From Alloprevotella sp. (GTDB lineage: Bacteria; Bacteroidota; Bacteroidia; Bacteroidales; Bacteroidaceae), in NCBI GenBank assembly GCA_017477205.1, contig JAFUXE010000061.1, forward strand, positions 1-13,667: a stretch of DNA of 13,667 nt. Direction: 5' to 3'. This document shows positions 1 through 5,548 of this stretch, in pieces. Each line of letters opens with the position of its first letter. Position 1 is the first letter of the stretch. A model generated the notes under the pieces. It did not search any database. It was not told where the DNA came from and saw nothing but the letters and a program-made list of their open reading frames with translations. Position numbers and translations under genes: made by a program.

Positions 1-7
1 ACATCAA

Positions 8-2905
8 ATGCAAAACAAAGGATTCATTAAGGTAATCGCAGTTCTGCTCACTTTGATCTGTCTTTTCTACTTCTCGTTCTCGTTCGTAACGAGCCACTAC
101 GAGAAGAAGGCCGCCGCTATGGGCGACGAGGCCGGCAAGGCCTACCTCGACTCCATGGCCAACGAGCGCGTCTATATGGGAAAGACCTTGAAGGAGTGCC
201 AGGCACTGCAGATTGGCCTGGGCCTCGACCTGAAGGGCGGTATGGACGTAATTCTCGAAGTGTCCGTGCCCGAAGTGGTCAAGAACCTTGCAGGCGACAA
301 CGCCAAGAGCGAAGCCTTCCAGAAAGCCGTCACCGCAGCCCGTCAGGACTACAAGAAGGGCGAGGGCGACTTCGTTGAGCGCTTTGTAGCCCGCTACGCT
401 GAGGCAAACGGACAGAACAAACTGGGCGCCATCTTCGCCACAGGTCTGAAAAATTCCAACATCACATTCAACTCCTCCGATGCGGACGTGAAGACAGCCC
501 TCGACCGCGAGGTTGACGCTGCCGTGAGCAACGCTTACCAGGTGGTCCGCAACCGTGTGGACCAGTTCGGTGTGGCACAGCCCAACATCCAGATTCTCCG
601 TGGCCGCGGCCAGATTGGCCAGATCATGGTGGAAATGCCGGGTATCAAGGAGCCTGAACGTATCCGCAAACTGCTCCAGGGAAGTGCAAACCTTGAGTTC
701 TGGGAGACGTACAACCTGGGCGAAATCCAGGGTGCCATCGCAGCCCTGAACCAGGTGCAGCTTGCCGACGGCAAGGCCGTTGCTCAGAACGACAGCACCA
801 CTGCCGACAGCACGCAGGCCGCAGCGAAGGCTCCTGCCGGGAAGACCTTCAGCCAGCTCATCGCCATGGCCGACCCCCAAGGCTGGGTGGTAGGCTACGC
901 CCTTCCCAAGGACACGGCAGCCATCAACGCCATTGTCAATAGCGAGGCCGGCAAGTCGAAGCTCCCGAAGGACCTCCGCCTGAAGTGGGGCGTGAAGGCT
1001 GAGAACGGTCACGCTTTCGCCCTCTACTGCCTGAAGGCCATGAACGGACAGCCCTCCATGCAGGGTGCCGTCATTGACGATGCCAAGGACGACTTCAACC
1101 AGATGCACCAGCCCATCGTCACGATGGCGATGACCAACGACGGCAGCCGTGACTGGGCAAACCTGACGAAGAAGAACATCGGCCGCGGCGTTGCCATCGT
1201 CCTTGACGACGCAGTATATAGCGCACCGCGCGTGAACACGGAAATCAACGGTGGTCACTCCGAAATCAGCGGCCACTTCACGATTGACGATACGCGCGAC
1301 TTGGCAAACGTGCTGAAGAGCGGTAAGATGCCGGCTCCCACGAACATCATCTCTGAGGAAACGGTAGGTCCGAGCCTCGGTGCCGCTTCCATCCAGGCAG
1401 GTATCGAGAGCGCCATCATCGCCTTCATCCTCCTGATGGTCTTCATGTGCTGCTACTACGGCATCATCCCCGGTATGGTGGCCAACCTCGCCCTGATCCT
1501 GAACTTCTTCTTCACGCTGGGTGTGCTCACCTCCTTCCAGGCAGCCCTCACGATGAGCGGTATTGCCGGTATGGTGCTGACGCTCGGTATGGCGGTCGAT
1601 GCCAACGTGCTTATCTACGAACGTACGAAGGAAGAACTTCGTGCCGGTAAGGGCATCAAGCAGGCTGTGGCCGCTGGTTACGGTAATGCCTTCTCCGCCA
1701 TCTTCGACTCCAACGTAACGTCCCTCATCACGGCCCTCATCCTCTACAACGTAGGTACGGGTCCCATCCGAGGCTTCGCCCTGACGCTCGGCATCGGTAT
1801 CGTTGCCAGCTTCTTCACGGCCGTTTGGATCAGCCGCATCATCTACGAACACTTCCTCAACAAGGACAAGTGGCTCGGCCTCACCTTCGAAACGAAGCTT
1901 TCCCGTGGCATCATGCAGAACGCGAAGTTCGACATCCTCGGTGGTGCAAAGAAGGCTATGGTTGTCTTTGGCATCCTCGTCGTTGCAGGTCTCGTGAGCC
2001 TTGGCGTGCGCGGCCTCTCCAAGGGTATTGACTTCACGGGTGGTCGCAACTTCGTCATCGAGTTCACGGACAAGAATACGACGCCTGAGCAGGTGGGCAA
2101 CGCTGTGGCCAAGGTCATCAACGCCGCAGACCCGAACGCATCCGTCAACGGCATCGAGGTGAGCACGACGCAGGGTAAGGCTGTGCGCCTCTCCACCAAC
2201 TACCTCATCGACAGCGATGCCGACGATGCCGACATGCAGGTTGAGAAGGCCATCTGGCAGGGCTTGCACGACGCAAACCTCATCACGGCCGACTACGACA
2301 CATTTAAGAACCGCGACGTACACGAAGGCGGCTCCATCGTGAGCGCACAGAAGGTAGGCGCCAGCGTGGCCAGCGAAATGACGAAGGATGCCATCTGGGC
2401 CACCATCCTCTCTCTGGCATTCATCTTCGTCTATATCCTCATCCGCTTCCGCAACGTGGCCTTCTCCGTAGGTTCCATCTGCGCCCTGACGGTAGATACC
2501 TTCCTCATCATCGGCATGTACTCCCTCTGCTGGGGCTGGGTGCCCTTCTCCCTGGAAGTGGACCAGACCTTCGTAGGTGCCATCCTGACGGCTATCGGTT
2601 ACTCCATCAACGATAAGGTGGTTGTGTTCGACCGTATCCGTGAGAACCTCGGTCTCTGGCCGAAGCGCAACACGAAGCGCCTCTTCAACGAGAGTATCAA
2701 CCAGACGCTCGTGCGTACCATCGTGACATCACTGACGACGCTGCTCGTGCTGCTCTGCATCTTCATCCTTGGTGGTGACAGCATCCGCTCGTTCGCATTC
2801 GCCATGATTCTCGGTGTTGTCTTCGGCACGCTGAGCTCCATCTTCCTCGCTGCGCCCATCGCCTACCGCACACTTGGTAAGAAGCGCGTTGTCGGAGAAG
2901 AATAA
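8..2905 (+). CDS. secDF: SecDF fusion, protein translocase accessory subunit
   Basis: Inner-membrane subunit that works with SecYEG/SecA and is thought to use the proton gradient to help pull secreted proteins across the membrane. Residues 9-26 form the first membrane segment. The SecD signature GLDLKGG is at 72-78, and a RVDQFGVAQPNIQ motif belongs to the large periplasmic domain. The SecD membrane bundle starts near 453 and contains TLGMAVDANVLIYER near 524. The SecF half begins near 641, with GIDFTGG at 673-679 and AIGYSINDKVVVFDRIREN near 862. SecD and SecF are separate proteins in E. coli; one fused chain of about 950-1000 aa is usual in Bacteroidetes, so 965 aa is full length. A Ser/Thr/Ala/Gln-rich stretch near 258-277 looks like a flexible insertion. 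The ATG lies 7 nt from the window edge, so its promoter is not visible. A strong hairpin follows 67 nt after the stop. Confidence 0.97.
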   Translation: MQNKGFIKVIAVLLTLICLFYFSFSFVTSHYEKKAAAMGDEAGKAYLDSMANERVYMGKTLKECQALQIGLGLDLKGGMDVILEVSVPEVVKNLAGDNAKSEAFQKAVTAARQDYKKGEGDFVERFVARYAEANGQNKLGAIFATGLKNSNITFNSSDADVKTALDREVDAAVSNAYQVVRNRVDQFGVAQPNIQILRGRGQIGQIMVEMPGIKEPERIRKLLQGSANLEFWETYNLGEIQGAIAALNQVQLADGKAVAQNDSTTADSTQAAAKAPAGKTFSQLIAMADPQGWVVGYALPKDTAAINAIVNSEAGKSKLPKDLRLKWGVKAENGHAFALYCLKAMNGQPSMQGAVIDDAKDDFNQMHQPIVTMAMTNDGSRDWANLTKKNIGRGVAIVLDDAVYSAPRVNTEINGGHSEISGHFTIDDTRDLANVLKSGKMPAPTNIISEETVGPSLGAASIQAGIESAIIAFILLMVFMCCYYGIIPGMVANLALILNFFFTLGVLTSFQAALTMSGIAGMVLTLGMAVDANVLIYERTKEELRAGKGIKQAVAAGYGNAFSAIFDSNVTSLITALILYNVGTGPIRGFALTLGIGIVASFFTAVWISRIIYEHFLNKDKWLGLTFETKLSRGIMQNAKFDILGGAKKAMVVFGILVVAGLVSLGVRGLSKGIDFTGGRNFVIEFTDKNTTPEQVGNAVAKVINAADPNASVNGIEVSTTQGKAVRLSTNYLIDSDADDADMQVEKAIWQGLHDANLITADYDTFKNRDVHEGGSIVSAQKVGASVASEMTKDAIWATILSLAFIFVYILIRFRNVAFSVGSICALTVDTFLIIGMYSLCWGWVPFSLEVDQTFVGAILTAIGYSINDKVVVFDRIRENLGLWPKRNTKRLFNESINQTLVRTIVTSLTTLLVLLCIFILGGDSIRSFAFAMILGVVFGTLSSIFLAAPIAYRTLGKKRVVGEE

Positions 2906-2972
2906 ATAACCGCTTTTGGCTATTATGGCCGTCTTTGAACGGTACTAAATAGTTTAAGTTGATAATGAATGT

Positions 2973-3008
2973 GTTTCGGCTCCTCTGTGAAGAGGGGCCG
3001 AAACTTTA
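2973..3008 (+). terminator. Rho-independent terminator of secDF
   Basis: A 14-bp stem (2973-2986 with 2991-3004, one G-U pair) closes on a GTGA tetraloop of the stable GNRA type and is followed by a short TTTA run. It lies 67 nt after the secDF stop codon. The U-tract is short, so termination may be incomplete. Confidence 0.8.
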
Positions 3009-3013
3009 TAATA

Positions 3014-3057
3014 CCAGCCGCTCAACGGCTGGCTACCGTTGTCAGATGCCTACGGCA
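3014..3057. repeat. Small intergenic palindromes (REP-like)
   Basis: CCAGCCG-CTCAA-CGGCTGG (3014-3032) is a perfect 7-bp hairpin. A smaller one, TGCC-TAC-GGCA, follows at 3047-3057. The pair sits directly behind the secDF terminator in non-coding DNA. It resembles short palindromic repeats that I recall scattered through Bacteroidales intergenic regions, but copy number cannot be judged from one window. Confidence 0.4.
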
Positions 3058-3105
3058 ACATATTTAGCAAATATATAATAAAAGGATTCGCGCACGCATA
3101 CGCGT

Positions 3106-3200
3106 AGGAGGGAGGTTTAAGGGAAAGTAGAGGGAGTAGGGGAGGAAGGAGGGAAGGAAGGGGGAAGTAGGGAGGGTAGGGAAAGGAGGCTGGGGATAGT
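3106..3200 (+). repeat. G-rich polypurine tract, possible G-quadruplex
   Basis: About 95 nt of the plus strand are almost all purine, with only a few pyrimidines. The tract contains roughly ten runs of three or more G, such as GGGG, GGGGG and GGG separated by A/GA spacers. Overlapping reading frames on the opposite strand give only Pro/Leu/Ser low-complexity peptide, so it is not a gene. Such tracts can form triplex or G-quadruplex structures. No flanking duplication is visible. Confidence 0.6.
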
Positions 3201-3313
3201 ACGGAAAAACAGAGAAGAAATGACCAAAAAGGCGAAAAATGCGAAGCGTATGTAACAAAAAGAAGGTTTTTGAAAGATTTTTCGACAAAAAGACATTTTT
3301 TTAAGCAAAATAC

Positions 3314-3344
3314 TTGCACGGTGTTTGGAAAGCCCTTATATTTG
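3314..3344 (+). promoter_or_regulatory. Bacteroidetes-type promoter of a short RNA
   Basis: A TTGC box (3314-3317), a 19-nt spacer and TATATTTG (3337-3344) match the TTTG/TTG-N19-TAnnTTTG pattern of the primary Bacteroidetes sigma factor. The expected start is near 3350. A hairpin-T8 terminator lies only about 40-60 nt further on, and no open reading frame begins in between. Confidence 0.6.
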
Positions 3345-3349
3345 CATCG

Positions 3350-3413
3350 TGTTTTTCATAGTATTAGATTTAAGGTTAACAAGGTCGGGATGCAGTGGCA
3401 TCCCATTTTTTTT
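3350..3413 (+). ncRNA. Candidate short intergenic RNA, about 64 nt
   Basis: The unit is bounded by a good promoter on the left and an intrinsic terminator on the right: the stem GGGATGC-AGTG-GCATCCC (3387-3404) followed by T8 (3406-3413). The body is AT-rich and includes AGATTTAAGGTTAACAAGG, with no plausible start codon and reading frame. I recall similar AGATTTAAGGTTAACAA sequences between genes of other Bacteroidales, which suggests a conserved RNA, but I cannot check this here. The alternative is a short leader that terminates before reaching a distant gene. The next gene is on the opposite strand, so a cis leader is unlikely. Both ends are predicted. Confidence 0.5.
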
Positions 3414-3433
3414 GTAAATAGCAGGCATAGACA

Positions 3434-3470
3434 GAAGAACCGGAGAGGCACATGTCTCTCCGGTTCTTTC
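3434..3470. terminator. Hairpin terminator at the 3' end of the prenyl synthase gene
   Basis: AGAACCGGAGAG (3436-3447) pairs perfectly with CTCTCCGGTTCT (3456-3467) across an 8-nt loop, and at least one more pair extends the stem. It lies about 40 nt past the stop of the leftward polyprenyl synthase gene. A T-rich run (TTCTGTTTTG) follows on the plus strand. The leftward side lacks a clear T-run, so it may act better as a roadblock or mRNA 3'-end stabiliser for that gene. Confidence 0.6.
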
Positions 3471-3507
3471 TGTTTTGCTTGGTGCGCTACGTCGGGAAAA
3501 GCCTGTT

Positions 3508-4503
3508 TCAGGACGTGCGACGGATTGTGTAGTCGAGGTAGAGCGTGAGGGCATTGCGCACGTCCTCGTCGCTTGTCATGTTGGTGATGAGGGGAAGGGC
3601 TTCGCTGCGCAGGCTTTCCATTGCATTGTGGGCATAGTCTATGCCGCCGTTTTGCTTTGTGAATTCCGTGAGCTGGCGAATATCCTCGGAAGTGGCCTCA
3701 AGCGCCTTCACGCGCTCGGCCCATGTGTGGGCAGGATGTGCGGGCGGCACCTGGGAGAGGGCATGAATGGCGGGAAGCGTGAGTTTTCCTTCCGCCATGT
3801 CGCCAGCTGTGGGCTTTCCGATGGTGGCATCGGGATAGTAGTCGAAGATGTCGTCGCGAATCTGGAAGCAGATGCCGATGATTTCCCCCAGACGCGCCGC
3901 GTCGGCAATTTGCTGCTGCGTAGCAGTGGCGGCCAGTGCGCCCAGTCGCGCACAGGCTTCGAAGAGTGCAGCTGTCTTGTGGTGGATGATGTGGAAATAG
4001 GTGTTCTCGTCCACTTCACGGGCGCGGATATTGGCGAGCTGGCGTATCTCTCCCTCAGAAAGTGTGCCGCCAAGGCGCGCGATGATGTCCACGATACGCA
4101 GGTCACCGGTCAGTGCAGCCTGGTGGAGGCATTGCGAAAGGAGATAGTCGCCCACGAGGATGGCCACTTTATTGCCGAAGAGCGTGTGTTCCGCAGGAGC
4201 GCCTCGCCGCTGTGCACTGTTGTCCACAACGTCATCGTGGACAAGGCTGGCCGTGTGGAGGATTTCCAGCGCTACGGCAGCGCGCAGGCTTGTTTCCGTG
4301 ACTCCGCCGCAGGCTTTCGAGACGAGCAGCACGAGCATCGGGCGCATCATCTTGCCCTTTCGCCCCCGTATGTGCTCCAAGGCCTGTCCCAGGAGGTCGT
4401 CCTCGTGGGTCAGCGTTTCTTGGAACATGCGGCTGTAGCGTTCCAGTTCTTCCTCTATGGGCCTGCGTATGTCTGCGGGCATTATGGAGATGTAATCTTG
4501 CAT
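3508..4503 (-). CDS. ispB: trans-Polyprenyl diphosphate synthase (IspB-like)
   Basis: All-alpha cytosolic prenyltransferase that condenses isopentenyl diphosphate onto an allylic primer to build the polyprenyl chain, in this group probably the menaquinone side chain. From the start used here (331 aa), GKMMRP lies at 50-55, the first Asp-rich motif DDVVD at 90-94 and the second, DDIFD, at 217-221; GKPTAGDM follows at 229-236. These bind the magnesium-diphosphate groups. The residues 4 and 5 before the first motif are Ser and Ala; small residues there are typical of long-chain rather than farnesyl/geranylgeranyl enzymes, but exact chain length cannot be read. The frame is open to an ATG at 4548, but that adds 15 residues that run through a promoter-like sequence. 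I chose 4503; MPADIRRPI at 4482 is also plausible. It runs divergently from the lipoprotein gene. The symbol is assigned by family. Confidence 0.9.
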   Translation of the reverse strand: MQDYISIMPADIRRPIEEELERYSRMFQETLTHEDDLLGQALEHIRGRKGKMMRPMLVLLVSKACGGVTETSLRAAVALEILHTASLVHDDVVDNSAQRRGAPAEHTLFGNKVAILVGDYLLSQCLHQAALTGDLRIVDIIARLGGTLSEGEIRQLANIRAREVDENTYFHIIHHKTAALFEACARLGALAATATQQQIADAARLGEIIGICFQIRDDIFDYYPDATIGKPTAGDMAEGKLTLPAIHALSQVPPAHPAHTWAERVKALEATSEDIRQLTEFTKQNGGIDYAHNAMESLRSEALPLITNMTSDEDVRNALTLYLDYTIRRTS

Positions 4504-4512
4504 TTCAAGAGG

Positions 4513-4543
4513 CAAAAGTAGTACTTGCTGCGCGAAGTGCCAA
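4513..4543 (-). promoter_or_regulatory. Promoter of the polyprenyl synthase gene
   Basis: On the minus strand TTGG (4543-4540), a 19-nt spacer and TACTTTTG (4520-4513) match the Bacteroidetes -33/-7 pattern. The expected start, near 4507, leaves only a few leader bases before the ATG at 4503, or about 25 before the ATG at 4482. This argues against translation starting at 4548. Confidence 0.6.
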
Positions 4544-4561
4544 GCCAATTCTGCGTTTTCT

Positions 4562-4581
4562 CCTTACTTTTTGGGGTAAGG
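4562..4581. promoter_or_regulatory. Short dyad between divergent promoters
   Basis: CCTTAC-N8-GTAAGG is a perfect 6-bp inverted repeat between the leftward and rightward promoters, one base from the rightward -33 box. It could be an operator or chance; no regulator gene is adjacent. Confidence 0.25.
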
Positions 4582-4582
4582 T

Positions 4583-4614
4583 TTTGGCAAGGGTGAAATA
4601 AAGTAGTACCTTCG
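4583..4614 (+). promoter_or_regulatory. Promoter of the lipoprotein gene
   Basis: TTTG (4583-4586), a 20-nt spacer and TACCTTCG (4607-4614) fit the Bacteroidetes promoter with one mismatch in the -7 box. The predicted start near 4620 gives a leader of roughly 115 nt before the ATG at 4735, AT-rich near its end as is usual for translation initiation in this phylum. Confidence 0.55.
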
Positions 4615-4734
4615 CGCCGTCATTAAGCCAAAAAAGAATGATTTAACCAGCCATAACCGAGAAAGCTCACGCGCGCAGCCAATAACATAGGCTTTGCAAA
4701 AACGTTTACTATTAACTAAATTATTTCAACAAGC

Positions 4735-5253
4735 ATGAAAAAGATTCTATTTTGGGCAGCCAGCTTGGTGCTGGTGCTGGGCAGCAGTAGCCTGCTGACA
4801 TCGTGCGGCGACAACGACGACGCACTGGACGAGGAAATCACCTACGCAGAAATCACGGAACTGTTCCAAGGCGCATGGCAAGGGACGCCAAAGGACGCTG
4901 GGATTGTAACCCGTGTGGTCATGGCGTTGAATGCCGACAAGACGGCACAGCTGGAAACCTATGTCAAAAAGACGTTGGTGGCCCTGGATGCCGGCACGTG
5001 GAGTGTCACCACAGACGGCGACCCCAGAGAGGGCATCCTTGAGATTACGGAAGAAAACGAGGACTGGACTCCCGATTCTGAGGAACCTAAGACCTACGTA
5101 AGCCTGATGGAGTACAAGTTCCTCTCCAAGGACAAGGTTAAACTTACCGTCTACGACGCGGAGGAAGAAGACCTGACCCATACCCTCACCTTCACCCGTA
5201 TCAAAAACTACAAGCCCGCAAAGCCCCAGGACGTTGTGGAAATGGACTATTAA
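4735..5253 (+). CDS. Small secreted lipoprotein of unknown function
   Basis: A 172-aa protein with a clear lipoprotein signal: basic MKK, a hydrophobic stretch from 4 to 21, and the lipobox LTSC with the lipidated Cys at 24. The next residues (GDNDDALDEE) are strongly acidic. In Bacteroidetes, acidic residues just after the Cys can act as a lipoprotein export signal to the cell surface, so surface exposure is plausible. The remaining 145 residues alternate short polar and hydrophobic stretches suggestive of beta strands, beginning with ITELFQGAWQGT, and are acidic overall. The pattern recalls small lipocalin-like lipoproteins of this group, but I recognise no family signature and assign no function. 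The gene has its own promoter-like sequence and a perfect terminator about 40 nt after the stop, so it is probably monocistronic. Confidence 0.85.
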   Translation: MKKILFWAASLVLVLGSSSLLTSCGDNDDALDEEITYAEITELFQGAWQGTPKDAGIVTRVVMALNADKTAQLETYVKKTLVALDAGTWSVTTDGDPREGILEITEENEDWTPDSEEPKTYVSLMEYKFLSKDKVKLTVYDAEEEDLTHTLTFTRIKNYKPAKPQDVVEMDY

Positions 5254-5291
5254 TCTTCGCTGTTCCTGCAAAGCAGGGACTGAGAGACAAG

Positions 5292-5324
5292 AAAGGCCGG
5301 GGTTCGTTTCCCCGGCCTTTTTTT
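5292..5324 (+). terminator. Rho-independent terminator of the lipoprotein gene
   Basis: A perfect 11-bp stem (AAAGGCCGGGG, 5292-5302, with 5310-5320), a 7-nt loop and a run of seven T (5318-5324, overlapping the stem) form a textbook intrinsic terminator. Confidence 0.92.
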
Positions 5325-5342
5325 GTCTTTGCGCCTCTAATT

Positions 5343-5426
5343 CTAAACTTTCAACTATAAACTCTAAACTTTCAACTATAAACTCTAAACTTTCAACTAT
5401 AAACTCTAAACTTTCAACTATTAATT
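5343..5426. repeat. 21-bp tandem repeat, four copies
   Basis: Units start at 5343, 5364, 5385 and 5406. The first three are identical and read CTAAACTTTC followed by AACTATAAACT; the fourth diverges in its last bases. The array ends 2 nt before the -7 box of the riboswitch transcript. A frame reads through it, giving repeated KLSTIN-type peptide, but there is no sign of a real gene. A period of 21 bp equals two helical turns, so its A and T runs stay on one face of the helix. Confidence 0.95.
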
Positions 5427-5428
5427 CC

Positions 5429-5436
5429 TATCTTTG
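5429..5436 (+). promoter_or_regulatory. -7 box of the thiamin uptake transcript
   Basis: TATCTTTG is a perfect TAnnTTTG match 13 nt before the riboswitch begins, placing the transcript start near 5442. No TTTG-like -33 box is found 19-21 nt upstream; that position falls inside the 21-bp repeat array. Confidence 0.6.
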
Positions 5437-5449
5437 CCCGCGACATAGA

Positions 5450-5538
5450 TAATTTTAGGGGTGCCCGGCCGCATTTGCGGTGGCTGAGATTATACCCTCA
5501 AAAACTGAACGGGACAATTCCCGCGTAGCGAAAAATTA
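5450..5538 (+). promoter_or_regulatory. TPP riboswitch (THI element)
   Basis: An RNA aptamer for thiamin pyrophosphate that lowers expression when TPP is plentiful. P1 forms between TAATTTT (5450-5456) and AAAATTA (5532-5538). The conserved GGGGTGCC, a short P3 hairpin (CCGC-ATTT-GCGG), GGCTGAGA and ACCC follow in order. The second arm has CTGAA, the P5 hairpin CGGG-ACAATT-CCCG and GCGTAG, matching the pyrophosphate-binding half. GCGTAGCGAA replaces the commoner GCGTAGGGAA. The receptor start codon is only 10 nt after P1 and no separate terminator hairpin lies between, so control is probably at translation initiation. Confidence 0.93.
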
Positions 5539-5548
5539 GAAAAGTATC

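Noticed and set aside
3050..3319. Overlapping minus-strand frames in the secDF-ncRNA gap
   Set aside because: The peptides are Pro/Leu/Ser/Phe low-complexity read from the purine tract, with no conserved motif.
3475..4521. A 348-codon plus-strand frame over the prenyl synthase gene
   Set aside because: It mirrors the synthase gene exactly and has no recognisable motifs, while the minus strand has both Asp-rich motifs.
5343..5426. CRISPR-like regular repeat array
   Set aside because: The units abut with no unique spacers, and no cas gene is present.
5234..5452. A 72-codon frame containing repeated KLSTIN peptides
   Set aside because: It overlaps the lipoprotein end, the terminator and the 21-bp DNA repeat; the repeated peptide is a by-product of the repeat.
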